Source of the DNA: Cycas panzhihuaensis
Taxonomy: Eukaryota > Cycadophyta
Direction: 5' to 3'
DNA length: 64,000 nt
NCBI GenBank assembly: GCA_023213395.1
Contig: CM041465.1
Location: 96,913,741 to 96,977,740, forward strand
Shown piece after piece: positions 10,991 to 22,919 of the stretch. Within the stretch, counting starts at the first letter, position 1. The number at the start of each line of letters is the position of its first letter. The position numbers and the translations under genes were made by a program. The notes under the pieces were generated by a model. The model worked only from the letters and a program-made list of their open reading frames with translations, had not been told where the DNA came from and did not search any database.

Positions 10991-11985
10991 TATGTCAGCA
11001 TCCTAAAATGGGGTGTTTTCTAGACCAAAAATGAAAAAATGATTGTCTAGATGGGCTACACATAGGTCCACCAGGACTAGGGCTCCCTAATGCCCTGGTC
11101 TTGCCTCTTACTGGGTCTAATTAGGACTCCAGGAGATCGCTATTTGCCCTTAAGGGGCCCAAAATTACATCAAAAAATACTAAAAGACCATTAAATTTAA
11201 TTAATGAAATGGGTTAGGGTATGAATGATCCACTCACTAGATCTAGTCTTGCCACCACCATCTCATCTCCCTAGTCCTATTGGCTATCTCCATGCCCTGA
11301 TCCAATAGTTAGATCTCTCCCTGTGTGCCTCTGACGCTAGGTGATACTCTACTACGTAGGGGAAAGGGCTCTGATTCATTCGTGAGCCCATGAAAATGAA
11401 TTCCATTTTTGCTGAGTTTTCTTTATATAGGCGAGGGCCCCGACCGACAGTTCTCTTGTTTCTCTCATCACAATAGCCCTTGAGACTGTCTCCTTTCTAC
11501 GATCATCTTTACCTTCTAGGTCCATCTCTAGTTTTTCCCCTGTGGCCTTCTTTATTCCCTGGACCTGCCAGGTGCATTTATGACACCCTTCCCTTGGCCT
11601 TGTAAGGCCCTTTCCATCTTGTTTTATGTGCTACCTCCATACATACCTAAGTTTATACTTGTTTGACTCATTTCACCCTCCTGGATCTATTTTTGCTACC
11701 CGTTTGTACCTCTGGGGCTTCTAAAGGAAGCGTCCCCCCTATTTGGGATTATATTTCACCCCCTTAAGTGACCTTTGGCACCCTAGAGGGGCCCTTTTTG
11801 TCTCCGGTTATTCCCCATCCATCGGTTGGCTCTCTTCATCTTTGAGTAGCCTTATCCTTAGGTCTTCCTGCCTTTTGTGGCCTTTATTGATAGCTATTTG
11901 GAGTCTTTTACGATGGTTTCATATTGATAAGTCCTCTCTACTTATCGATCCCGTTAGTACCTACTCACTATCGAGACCCCTGTTC
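10991..11985. other. Undetermined internal region of element A
   Basis: I recognise no domain in any frame. Open frames in this part lack family motifs and look like chance readings of a pyrimidine-rich strand. In a complete Tat element one would look for integrase or linker sequence around here; none of the HHCC, D-D-E or GPY signatures could be read. Confidence 0.4.
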
Positions 11986-11989
11986 TTGT

Positions 11990-12420
11990 TATGGCCTTAT
12001 TCATTTTCACTGATGGCTGAAGTCATGGAAACCCTAGCCCTTCTATTGCTGCGTGGATTCTCTGTGACCCTTCTGGATAGGACTTCATATGCTTGGGGAT
12101 CTTCCTTCTTGAAGCCACCAACAACGAAGCTGAGTACACAACTATTGTTGAGGCCTTTACCAATGCACTCCACTTCCATCATGGACCTATCATCCTCCTT
12201 TGCGACTTTTAGGTTGTGGTGTCTCATTTCACCCAGGTCTACCAGGTGTGGTGCCTACGCTTGAGGGCCCTTGCCTCAACTGTCAAATCCTTATTGGCTT
12301 ATTTTTCATCTGTCAATATTTGACACATTCCACAGGCTCTTAATACTAAGGCAGATAGCTTTGTTCACCTCGTCCTTAAGCATTGCCTACCTCTCCTTGG
12401 TGACCCACCTTGAGGGACTT
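11990..12420 (+). pseudogene. Second RNase H (archaeal-like type of Tat elements), relic
   Basis: A frame opening at about 11985 reads FTDG at the first catalytic Asp position. It then gives a Trp-Ile-Leu-Cys-Asp-Pro-Ser-Gly strand, then ATNNEAEYTTIVEAF, which is the classical Asn-Asn-xx-AEY helix with the catalytic Glu, then ILLCDF at the third catalytic site. The final helix reads HIPQALNTKADSF (about 12318-12356). A few stops interrupt it. The TNNxAEY pattern fits plant/archaeal-type RNase H and not the retrotransposon RNase H truncated at 8640. A second RNase H is a known feature of the Tat group. Here it lies 3' of the antisense gene and about 470 bp before the 3' LTR. Confidence 0.7.
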
Positions 12421-12429
12421 GTCTGGTTA

Positions 12430-12876
12430 TGCCTGCACCCAAGTCCTAGGTCATCCTTTGTATTACAACCTGTTTGCACCTTTGAAAGCTAGTTGCTAAT
12501 GAGGTTAAACTATGGTGGTCACTAGGTTTGTTTTCTCCACTCTATTCTTAGCATCTTAGCATATAGCTCTTGTTATTCTTAATTTATATTGGTGAATAGC
12601 TTTACTTAGAACATCTGTCTGGTTTTAGGTGTTGTCATCACCACCCTTCTACCCTACTCTTATGATGGGGGGCTTCCCCTCATCTACTACCTTTACCTAT
12701 TATCTATGCCTTGACACATAGGCAGCCCTTGTATTGTCTCACCCTTACCTTTACACCTATGCATTCTGTTGCCCTTAGTTTGCACTATTATTATGATTTA
12801 GATATATGTATGTTACTGACATTATATTGCCAACATTTACCATCGCATTACGCCTTCAAGGTACGAGGCTCTACTA
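12430..12876. other. 3' untranslated part of element A
   Basis: Pyrimidine-rich sequence between the second RNase H and the purine tract. No domain or structured repeat was noticed. Confidence 0.4.
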
Positions 12877-12888
12877 CCAAGGGGGCAG
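12877..12888 (+). other. Polypurine tract of element A
   Basis: CCAAGGGGGCAG lies immediately before the TG that opens the 3' LTR. That is the position and composition expected for the plus-strand primer. Confidence 0.65.
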
Positions 12889-15830
12889 TGTTTCCTAGCT
12901 CTTGGGAATGGGTTCTTGGCAAGTCGACTTAGGTAACTATAGGTATGCTTCTTCCTTTTCATCTTTACTACTTCTTTAGAAAGGTAGATAGAAGCATCGT
13001 CTCATTGCATGACTGATTGTCACGATTGAGTGATCACCTTGCACCTTGTTGCTTGATCATGCTACTTGTCATCCTTTCATCCTATGATGATCAGTGGGAC
13101 ATGCATCCCCATGGCACTCCATAACCCTCCTATGCACCTCCACATCATCCTTATCACTGCTTGACCCCTGTGATCTATCACACCCCTTTGCTATATCACA
13201 ACCCTTAACATCCTACTGAGCATGATTAGTTAATCCTTATGCTAGTTATTAGTTTCTTGGGAGTTCTTCCACTTTAGTACCTCATCTAGTTTACGTCATC
13301 TTCTCTATTTAACTGTCCCCAGCCATCTGGATAGAGGACCAGCCCCTCCTAGGTATGGGGTATCCCCTTTAAGGCTCATAGGCACCCTCCTTTTGGCTTA
13401 TTTTGGTCTTTGTCACTGCACCGCGATAAATGCCGCAATACTGTGAAGTTTACCACGGGGTAACTGTCATAACTTATTTTTTAAAATATGCCATGTAAAA
13501 TTTCACTTTTTTCGTGAAATTTCCATGTGGCTTTGACCCCTCTTAAGCCTTACCTCAACCCTAATCGTCCATTCAGCCTAGGGTTAGGTATAAAGCCCAA
13601 AATGACCTCATTTTCCTTCTTCTTCTTCCACCTTCCTTACTATCTTTTCTCTATTTCACAAGAGTTTTCTACAGAAGTACCCTACAATGTTTGAGTTCCC
13701 TATATTCCAGCCTAAGATCCGCCCATTGTAGCTCTGATCTATGGTAACAGGCTCACCAACTAATGTCTCCAAGTAAGGATTCATGCCTAAGTGTGGCCTC
13801 CATGCCCTTCCTACAACTTTTAGTAAGTGTGTTTCTATTATAGTACCTTCTTAAAGATATCTTGTAAGCATACCAAATCTACCATTTTTTACTGTCTACA
13901 GGGGCAGATCTACCTCCCACATAGCTTAACAGGCATTTTCCATCATTGTTCCATATCTTTCCTTGGGTTTGTCTTATAAAAGGTTAGGTTTTCGAGCACA
14001 TCATTCCTTTCCTTGTCTTCTTTACAAAACACATGAGGCACTCCATTCTTTGTCTTCTTTCCCTCTTGATCCCCCTATCTTCCCCTAGTTTTTTTCCAAG
14101 GAGGCTACGTGAGAGGACTCATAAAAAGTGAGTGAAAGGATCCAAGGTGGGATCCATACCCACTAGGCCTACTCCTCAAGGGAAAACCCCTTCTCTTATT
14201 TTCTTTCCTTCACTTATGCCTCTATTGGGTCATCGGGGAATCTTTAGGATTAGGCTTGTGATGGATATTAATATATGCAACCATTATTGTGCTATTTCCA
14301 GACCTGCATGCCTCTTTTGGGTAGTTCCTCTAGGCTCAAATAGCATCTTATATTCATCTAGGATCCTGGCATAGCCCATGTTACAGTTTGTTGCCCATAG
14401 CATACTTGCAACATAGGCAGCTTTTATAAACTTCATAACATTTGTTTCCTTTATTGTCCACTACCAATAGGCTATCCTAATCTATTATACCTTGTGTCTA
14501 AGGGTAGCATGGAGGTGTACTTGTTGGAGGGTTAGCTATTATGATGCTAACCTCCCCTTGCTTTGGCATGTGTTGTTGGTTTTCTTGAGAGTTTATAGTC
14601 ACTTTTGGTGGAAGATTATCTAACTTGCAACATTCTAATTCGTAACATTTCAGCAGTTTACTTTTATATAAGTATATATATATTGGTTTTGTATCCTAGC
14701 AGCCCCTTTTGAAAGGGTAAAGCACTTTGTGGTTGTAGGTTTGCTACGTCGTCAGTGGAGAGAGGTAAGCATCAACAATCCAGGCACACTCTTTAGCCTC
14801 TTTCCCTTTGGTTGTTCTACTTTTTCATAGTTCCTTTTTCCTTTGCATTTCCTTATTCCTTTTCTTTCATTTTTGGGGGAGGTAAGGAAACCCCTATACT
14901 GCTCACATTATGGGAGAAGGAAAAAGAGGAAGCGGGCATAGTGCAAAGTGAAGGCAACGTTTCAACTACTTTGTTCTTTTAGGTACGCCTTTCTCATTTC
15001 ATAGGTCTTTTCATTTTTCCTTTAGCTTGTATGCTTGCATAAAAGACAATAAGGGAATAAAGAAGAGAAGAACCACTATCATCATTATCTTGCACATTAG
15101 TTCGCATTGTAGGAGAGAGAATTCATTAAGGGTTATCCCCTTTTCTCTTTCATCTAATTGCATTGACATGCATGTTGCATGATATCTAGGTTTATTTCTT
15201 TACTTCTTTTCCCTTTATTTTGAAACGAAATAAGAGTGAGGATCTGCTTTTGAGAGAGAAAGTATTTATTGTTCTTTATACCGGTATGCTTATTTTATCT
15301 CTCATTTGCATACATACGACTAGTCTTGGTTCCATTATGCCTATAGAGACTAGGAAGCCCTTTACATATAGAGTGGTAGGAACTCTTTCTGCTACCACTC
15401 TTTATCCATCCAACTTTCCTACTAGGTGGATTAGTTCTTAGAGGATCCATTCCCTAAGGTCCTCTTCCTTTCTTCACCATACCTATATACACTTCACCTA
15501 CATCCTTTATCCCCCTTTTCATGAGGATCTGTTCCTTCATCGGGTCTTGCCTTCCCTTTTCGGCCATCCAAGTGTAGGGAGACCCTTGCTTTGAGGTCAC
15601 TCAGGGAACCGAGGATATCCCTCACCTACGCTCCCCTTCAAAGTCGAAAGCCAAGTTACCTTGAGAAAGTCATATGCCATTTATAGGTCCTGAACCTGTG
15701 TTCTGACATACAGACACCTTGTGTGGGTGCTTCCTTATACTTGTTGGTTTGATCCCTTTATCCTAGAGCCTTCCATCAAGTGTCTTAATCCCAACTAGGT
15801 GTAGTTACCATCCCCATAGTCGCGATTCCA
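12889..15830 (+). repeat. 3' LTR of element A
   Basis: It starts with TG and ends with CA at 15829-15830, so the canonical ends are kept here and lost in the 5' LTR. It is collinear with 425-3383. It lacks one arm of the hairpin present at 973-1002. Flanked by GTACT on the right. Confidence 0.9.
13974..13983 (+). promoter_or_regulatory. Possible TATA box of the 3' LTR
   Basis: TTATAAAAGG, identical to 1525-1534 in the 5' LTR. Confidence 0.3.
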
Positions 15831-15835
15831 GTACT
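15831..15835. repeat. Target site duplication of element A, right copy
   Basis: GTACT, identical to 420-424. Confidence 0.85.
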
Positions 15836-17124
15836 ATTATGATCTTAGTATCTATTTGTTTATTTTTATTTGTGCATTATTATTTTTTATTAATTTTATT
15901 CTTCTACATGGTATTAAATTTATGGTGAAGAGCAAGGTATGTTGTAAGTCTTCTATTCTATAGGTTTATCATTTATTAGTGTTGTATATAGGTAGCTTCA
16001 AAGAGCCTATTTGTTAATTATCTGTGGTGTATTGTACTTACTAATTTAGGGTTTAAGATAAGAACTTTAACCCTAAGTGTAATTAAAAAAAAAGTTTGAT
16101 TACCACTTGTAGTTTATTTTTTAGAGTACAAATAGAATAATTTTAAAAAATAATTATGAATTTAAGTTAACTAAGTCTATTCTATAAATTTTGAGTGGTT
16201 ATGCCATAGGTTTTAGAGCAAAATTATAAACAAGGAATTTAGTTTTGGGCTTTTATTTGTCATTAACTTTGAAGTTTAAAATCTACTACTACAATTTGAA
16301 ATAGCTATAATTTTAGCTATAAGTGTCTAATTAACCTTCATTTCTTTCGAATTTAGATATATCAATGTCTATTTTCTATTGGAATGGTTTTAAATTTATT
16401 AGATATTAGAGTAAAAAGTTATTAACATTTTAGTAATAGGCACTATTATAATCCCTAAAAACCTTAATCATGATCCATATTAAATAGGGGATAACTATTA
16501 CTATAAGTATATAAATAATCTCATTTTTTATGTTTTTATTTTAAATTGATGTGGATTGAAGCATAGATTACTCAGGAAAAAAAAAAAATTAATTTAAAGA
16601 TCTAGTTCAAATGTTATCAGTATTTTAATGAATAGTGTTAAACTTTAACTCATTTTATCTTTCAAAAAAATATTTGTATATTTTCTTTAATATCTTAAGT
16701 TCTTAAAGTCTATTTTTTTAATTATCTAAACTATTAGAATTCTAGCTCAAAGCCCATCATTTTGGTATATAGTTTGGAGCTATTTTCATAGAGAAAATTT
16801 AATCTAAATTTGAGTCTTTATATAGGATTCTTACATAGTAACTAGATAATTTTTTTTGCACCCTCTACATCATCATTTTACCTATTTATTCATCCTAAAG
16901 CAACTAAAATTTGAACCCTAAAAGGTTATTGTAAAGTATCTTTTTAATAAAATTATTATAGTTTATACATTGAGTCCTATAAAAGACTTAAAGATAGAAG
17001 GAGGTCCTAAGATCTAAGATAGGGTAACTATCATCTTGCTAATATATTTGTGTAACTATGTACCTTATCTTATATGTATTTGAAATGAATTTTTCCATTC
17101 TTTGTTGTTGATTTAATTAATAAA
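15836..17124 (+). other. Copia LTR end, degraded PBS and leader
   Basis: The bases up to 15908 (ending CTACA) look like an LTR 3' end. They are followed by TGGTATTAAATT at 15909, close to the tRNA-Met PBS used by most plant Copia elements (TGGTATCAGAGC). The rest is AT-rich, has no open frame of note, and leads to the Copia gag start at 17125. I infer that this LTR began left of 424 and was split by element A. Confidence 0.45.
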
Positions 17125-18360
17125 ATGGATTCATATCAAGTACTAGTTGATGACCCCAAATTTAATGGAAATAACTATTTGATATAGTCTATGAATATAT
17201 AAATTTCATTAACTGGTAAAGGTTTTTGGGGCATAATATCAATTGGCTTTACTCTTCCAACCTTAACTTCACTTAGTGTATAATTGACTGGTGATCAATA
17301 AAAAGAGAAAGTAGAACATGAAAAAAAAAATACTCTTACACTTGAATTTATTTATTTAAATCTAAAAGAAGAAATACACCTTCATCTTTTAAGTGGAATA
17401 ATAGTTAAACAAGCTTGGGATACTTTAAAAACTTATTAAGTGTAAGATTGTAAATAATTAGAAGGAAATCTGAGAACCTTAAAATGATGACTTCTAAGTT
17501 AATTAGTGGTTTTATCACTAGAATTCAAGACCTAGTGAATCAAATGCAAGATTTAGGGAAACAAGTCTTAGAACAAAGATTCATAGAGAAAATTATAAGG
17601 TGTGTTATAGACATTAAGAGGTTTGAGAATATTGTGGCAACCATAAAAGTCACTAAAAACTTATCTATACTTTTGGTTAATCAATTGCTTACCACGATAC
17701 TCATAGTAGAGAAAAGAAAGCAAAGTTCTAATGAGAATTTAGAGGAAATGTTTACCTCGATGACATGTTTGAGGGGAAGATTTAGGAGACTAAATCTTCA
17801 AAAATTTCAAGTTTTAAGTTCTAGAAATATTGAAAATTTAGGAATATCTCATGGAAGAAACCCCATGAGAGGAAGAGGAAATAAAAGACCTCTTACATCC
17901 TAAGGAAGAAGTAGAGAAAGAAGCTTTATACTAACCTACTATAATTATGGAATTTGTAGATACTATTCAAATGAGTGTTATGATAAAATGAATAATTTAG
18001 TGAATACAACTATAAAGAGGCTAATAAATAAGAATTTGTTCTATGCTAGTTTGAATATCCAAATAAAAAATGATGTATACATAGATTTTAGTTTCTCTAC
18101 TTGTATGTCTTATAATACTACCTTATTTTCAAAGATTAAGAAATATGACAGGAACCTTTCAAGGCAATAATACTCAAGATGTCTAGGGAGAAGGAGTGGT
18201 GATACCTCAAATAAATTTAGGTAAGGATAAAAATGTTCATAATGTGTTATTTATTCATAGTTTAAAGAAGAGTTTATTATTCATTAGTCAAATAATGGAA
18301 TAAAAGTATGGAGTTATCTTTGATAATTATGAACATGAGATTAGAGATAAGGTGAGAAAT
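17125..18360 (+). pseudogene. Copia gag-protease relic
   Basis: From the ATG at 17125 the frame reads a Copia gag N-terminus (DDPKFNGNNYLI) and reaches the gag helical domain in the open stretch 17484-17903. A poor zinc-knuckle remnant (GICRYYSNEC) lies near 17950. A protease-like site VYIDFSFSTCMSYN (about 18075) stands where D-S-G-xS-xHM is normal. Past 18200 the VLFIHSLKKSLLFISQ segment matches the conserved region downstream of Copia protease. Stops are frequent. The element is cut near 18360, before integrase, and LTR-like sequence follows at once. Confidence 0.65.
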
Positions 18361-18374
18361 TATTACAATATTAA

Positions 18375-18439
18375 TGCACATTTGTTTTGTCCCACATGCA
18401 AGTGGGTTCCACTCTCACTATATTAACATGTATTATAAA
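18375..18439 (+). repeat. LTR-like target of element B, left part
   Basis: This piece joined to 28981-29123 resembles 297-424. The right part ends TTCCAACA followed by TGGGCATC, which could be an LTR end with a poor PBS. I interpret it as a second LTR-type copy of the Copia element that hosts element A; this rests on a short, gapped match. Confidence 0.35.
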
Positions 18440-18444
18440 TATAC
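18440..18444. repeat. Target site duplication of element B, left copy
   Basis: TATAC here and TACAC at 28981-28985, one transition apart, directly outside the two LTRs of element B. Confidence 0.65.
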
Positions 18445-19254
18445 TACTGGAGTCAAAAGTGATCCAATGGCTGTGTGAGGACCAGAGGTAGGTCAGATAA
18501 CCTGAGTTATGCAGTGCATGTCTGATGCATGCGAGGTAAAGCGGCGAGAAAAACAAGCATGCAGGTACGCGCAGCGGTGCGTACATGGAACGGGTACGTA
18601 TGATAGAAACATACTAGCGGCAGAAAAAAACCAAGTAGCGGCGGTACGCACGACTCTAGGAGACCAGTGAAGACCTGTCGAGGTGCCAGATGTACGTACG
18701 GATGTACGGACTCAAAGGAATAATTAATTAAGGATAAACAAGTGATTAAGTGAAAGGGTACGCATGACTGAAAGGGTATGGTTATGACAGGCAGTCATAA
18801 CCCTTCAGCCAAAAGGTACCAGCATGAGTACTTAAGGAGGTACACATGATTCACCTAGTTAGGGTGAGAGCTGGATATCACGGGTATGCAAGGGTGCAGA
18901 AGGCGATGCATGGCTGACCATTTGGAGCATCAACGTATGATAAGTACCATCCGGTACGCATTGTATGAAAGGCGTATCTTCTTTGGAATGCCGAGAATGC
19001 ATTCCGACCTACGTGTAAATGAACTGTTGACTTAATAAAAGGAAGAGTTACGTGGAAATTGGTGTATTCTCGATGTTGTGATGATGATTTGCTAAGTATG
19101 TATTGATTTCTGTACTGCTTTGTACCACTCTGTGAATTATGTATGGAATGTATGAGAATGACCATGTTGATAGTATCCTGAAACTAGACTATAGCGCTGT
19201 GTAACCTTGACAAGTGCATTGATTCCACAAGGGTGTGGAATCTCCTAGTCAACA
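18445..19254 (+). repeat. 5' LTR of element B
   Basis: It matches 28169-28980. The first two bases are TA instead of TG; the end is CA. It is rich in GTAC words, mostly inside GGTACGCATGA or GGTACGTATGA. A GGAATGC...GCATTCC inverted repeat lies at 18985-19005. Confidence 0.9.
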
Positions 19255-20067
19255 TTAGTTCCATAAAATATTGGACCTACGTAGAATATTGGAATAGTTG
19301 GTTGGGTTGGATGATCGAATCGTATTTGAAACATCGTTTGCAAATCTTGCCAATTCCTAAGAGTATGTTGGTGAGCTAAGTACCAGTACCAAGCTCTCCC
19401 TCGCAAGGTTAGGATTAGGTCTTGCTGCCATTGGGTTTTATCCCAATTTCCCTGATCTATCTAATACTCAACGCAATGTGTTAAATGGGTAGTCCCATAT
19501 AATTGTTCCCTATAGAATGATTTAACGTAATTCCCAATATAGATTTAATAGTTTATTTTTTCTGGAATAATGATTTTACTTCCTAGACCAGACTCACTAG
19601 AAGTACTTACCAGCAATCCTCCTTCCATTTCCCTAGTTTTGGTGCCAATGGTTGGAAGAGATTTATGGCTGGGTGGGTGTACCTCTAAGGAAGAAGAGGA
19701 AGGGATATTACTTCCTTCCTCAGGTTGTAATAAGGGGGGGGGGGGGTAGGGAATCTACCTTAGGACCCATGCCTGAAGTAGATGGGATGTCAGGGTTACT
19801 ATTAACTACAAAAAAACTACGAAAATTACTAGGTAAGCTAAGGGTTGGTTGGTCTAGGTTGTTACCAATTTCCAAATGATCGTTAGTCAGCATATATTTA
19901 AAAGAATTTAAATTATTATCAATGTTTACATATACACATTTAGATAACAAATTACATCTGTGAGAAGAAGAGTTTACTTCATATGCATCCTGAAGCTAGT
20001 AATCCATGAACCTCATACCGTGTTCATCATCCAAAGAGTTGTATATTTCTTCAAGATCCGTTGGTTC

Positions 20068-20772
20068 TTACCACTGGTGATTATTTGATGTGGTGGGTTC
20101 TTCTGCCATGTGAAAGATATGTTCTTCACCAATGGAAGAAAATGTCATGTCACTTGTTACCGTAGTGCTGGATCCTTCATCTGGAATTACTTCAATCAAA
20201 CTTCTTCCCAGCATTGGTAGTACCACTTTGTTGTTGTTGTCCGATAGAGTGAAGGTTACCTTTTCCCAATTTTGAAGGCATTGTGTTTTGTATAACCAGG
20301 GCCTTCCTAGTAATGCCGGGTAGGGTGTGGCTCCTTTCTTCGTTTCCACAATTGTGAAGTCAATTCTTACCACTATCCACCTTGCGTCTACTTTAATATT
20401 GGCCAATCTGCCCATAGGTTGTACCAATAGCTCATTAGCCAACTTTAGCGAATAAGTCGCTGCTTCCAACTTTGGGCTTCCCAATTTACGCCATGTTGCA
20501 GCTGGTAACACATTTACTGCTGCACCTCCATCCACAATTACTCGTGGGAATGTTTCTCCCAAGACTGACATGGTTACCATTGGATCCATGTCGAATGATG
20601 GTATAATTTGTTTCAAACTCTTGGTAATTCCTTTCTGTAACACTCCTCCTTTGATCCAATCAATAACTTGAGATAGAAGAATAGTTAATTGTAACTGTTT
20701 CACTAGATTTTCCATCAATAGCAACATTCTGGGAATATCTTCTGCTGGTAATCCTTTAAACAACTCTTCCAT
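20068..20772 (-). pseudogene. Aspartic protease region of element B
   Basis: This is a 234-codon open frame, the best preserved of three copies. The active-site region reads VIVDGGAAVNVLP, an Asp-Gly-Gly instead of the commoner Asp-Ser/Thr-Gly. The second half shows YPALLGRPWLYKTQ, the Leu-Gly-Arg-Pro-Trp block of plant Gypsy proteases. The N-terminal ~70 residues (MEELFKGLPAEDIPRML...) are a helical linker from gag. The frame has no internal stop. Related copies are 38105-38401 and 48019-48315. Downstream on the minus strand (19950-19720) a further frame runs into a poly-proline tract encoded by a homopolymer (19734-19746). Confidence 0.8.
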
Positions 20773-21039
20773 TTACACCATTTGGGGTTTTGTCGTAAGT
20801 TCTTCTGGTAGTTTTTCTTGCTCTTTTTGCTTATTTTTCCAAACATAAACATATTTTATTTCTGGTTTACCCATTGGTAGTATATTCTCTTCCCAGACTA
20901 AACCATCTAACACTTGTTTTGCTTGTTTGTACCGATCCATTTCTGTTGGTGGGTTTGGATATCCTTCATCCAATTTCTCTTTCTGTTTGTTCTGTAATTT
21001 CACATTCCTGGTTTCTGGCATGATTGTCATCAGGTTAGT

Positions 21040-22556
21040 CACTTTGGATTTACCCTTACAATCCTCTGTTTTGTGGTCGCTTGACCACGATTCTATCTAA
21101 GCGACTTACATTCATATTCTTGCTTCATTGGGCATTCAGACTTCCAGTGCCCAAACTGTAGACAGATGAGGCATCTCCCCATCAGCTATTTTTTCCTCGA
21201 GGGTTCTGGTGCGCCCCTCGTTGTATATACATTTCGAGGTGGGTTGCCTCTTCCCTAACCTCGACCTCTAAATGCTTTTCCCCTAGGATTGTAGAAACAA
21301 TCCTTGGTTGTATGTGTGTCAACCTCACATATATGGCACCACTTCTCCTGTTGGTGCATCGCACTGTTTTTTAAATTCAAATCACATTCCTAGGTGGTAT
21401 GTGAGTTTTCTTCACAGATGTGGCACCACTTGGTTACTCTTCCAGTGTGCTCTTTCTTTTTGGTGTCCCTTCTTCCCGGTTATTTCTGATTTTCAATCTT
21501 GCTACCTCTTTTCTTAGTGCCTCCAATTTTGATTCCTCTTTTGCTACCCCTACCTGGCAGAAGGGTCAGTTGTATTGGTTTTGCTTCAGCTCTCTAATCT
21601 CGTCTTGTAATCTTAACAGCAAGGAATCTTGTCCTCCTGCTTGGGCATCCATTTCCATCTCAAAATCTAATGCCAGATCCTAAGCATTCTTAAATGACTT
21701 TAACGGATGAGCATGCATCATGGTTCGCAACTTCTCATCCAGCCCTCTTACGAAGTAATTCTTCATATTATGATCCGTTATCGTTTCATTGATCATGCTA
21801 CTTCTGATAATCTTCATTCGGCTAATGTAAGTTAGGACAGATTCTCCCGGCCTCTGTTTGATCTCTCGTAGTGCGATTTCGATGGCTTCATTACTGCAAA
21901 ACTTTTAAAATCTTTCTTCAAACGCTTTCTTAATCTTCACCCATGGCTCATTCTTGTTTGTTTCCTTATACCAAGCCAAGGGTACTCCTCTCAATGTACA
22001 GGCAAAGCGTGCTTTGATTTCATCTTCGTCTATAATCTTTTTGATATTAATGAGGTTCTGAAATAGATACACATGCTCTGCTGCATCCAAAGTATCATTA
22101 AAGATTAGTTTCCCAAAGTCTCTATAATCATCCATTTTGGGAGATTACAACTGTCCCCCACCTTATGGTGATCTTTCCCTTCCTCCCTCCTTTGGGGATG
22201 CACTGGGAGTACGCTGTACTCTCTTTCCCAAAAAGTGGATTTTTAAATGGAGTTTTTATGTGTATAGGTTCCACTACACTTAGAACTTGTATAGTCAATG
22301 GCGTTACCGTAATGTAAGATTGATCAGGTCCCCTTTCTGTCGAATCTTCAAAAAGCTGTCTCATTAGCTTATTTTTCCAATATGCTAAGGGACCTTCCTC
22401 CGCCTTCTTATCGCTATCACCTAGATCCTTCAGGCTGTCCTCCACTGGTATACTTCCCTCTGTTAGGATCTCTTCATGTTTTTCATCCACTTTTGGCTTC
22501 CCTTCAATCTCTGGACTAAACAAATCATCTCTAATAGGGGCTGGTGTCAATACCAT
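21040..22556 (-). pseudogene. gag: gag of element B (inverted), with CCHC knuckles
   Basis: The N-terminal acidic part opens at 22556 (MVLTPAPIRDDLF..., 142 codons). It is followed in another frame by the capsid-like Retrotrans_gag domain (22135-21905: MDDYRDFGKLIFNDT, LRGVPLAWYKE). The nucleocapsid end holds CX2CX4HX4C knuckles: CHICEENSHTT-EC near 21420, CHICEVDTHTTKDC near 21330 and CLICLQFGHWKSEC near 21170. A degraded fourth lies near 21080; its counterpart in block Y (CTNCRPSEHRIEDC near 38970) is intact. Gag assembles the particle and the knuckles bind RNA. Frame changes separate the pieces. Confidence 0.8.
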
Positions 22557-22905
22557 GCGTTCGCCATGGGTTTCCTCTTCACGAGTGCAGGCTCTACTTG
22601 CCTTAGATCCTTCAACGGACTGTCCCTTAGTCTCATTGTTTTACGAACTTAATCTCCTCACCCTTCTGAGTTTTGCTTCTTTTGACCATCTTAGTGCCCT
22701 TTGTCTGCTAGTTTCCTTTTCCTTGGGTGAAGTATCCTTCTGGGGCTCTTCTGACCTTGAAGGCCTCTTAAGTGGCATTAGAAGGTCCCCTGGCTGTCGG
22801 TGGCTTACTTACAGCCCGCCATCATGACAACAACTAGGGTCCTCTGCCCTTTACACATTCTTTTCCTTTGAAACCCCTAGGCCTTGTCCCTCCTCAACGG
22901 ACGTA

Positions 22906-22918
22906 GGCAACGGAACCA
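22906..22918 (-). other. Primer binding site (tRNA-Glu type), inverted
   Basis: On the minus strand TGGTTCCGTTGCC follows the LTR end after one base. All 13 bases fit the complement of a plant tRNA-Glu 3' end including CCA, from memory. The same site lies at 50683-50695 in block Y. Confidence 0.7.
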
Positions 22919-22919
22919 A

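Larger units (their letters stand above)
425..15830 (+). mobile_element. Complete Tat/Ogre-like Ty3/Gypsy LTR retrotransposon (element A)
   Basis: This 15.4 kb element has two ~2.95 kb LTRs, a 5 bp target duplication (GTACT), a PBS-like site after the 5' LTR and a purine tract before the 3' LTR. Between them lie decayed gag, protease and RT/RNase H on the + strand, a plant mobile domain gene on the minus strand, and a second RNase H near the 3' LTR. Large size, long LTRs, a tRNA-Arg-like PBS, dual RNase H and an antisense extra gene are known traits of the plant Tat/Ogre lineage. No integrase was found, so this copy or its subfamily may depend on relatives for integration. All reading frames carry many stops and frameshifts. 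A hand comparison of ~250 bp between the LTRs gave about 30 differences, mostly transitions, so the insertion is old. Related fragments lie at 29231-29955, 35175-36310, 45005-46145, 55812-57335 and 60105-60553. Confidence 0.85.

Noticed and set aside
11743-12264. 173-codon open frame as a membrane protein
   Set aside because: The Leu/Ser-rich reading comes from a pyrimidine-rich strand; another frame over the same DNA carries clear RNase H motifs.
22555-22827. + strand 90-codon frame before the PBS
   Set aside because: It lies antisense to the gag leader of the inverted block. The equivalent at 50393-50608 is also open but has no motif, so low stop density of the complementary strand is the simpler reason.
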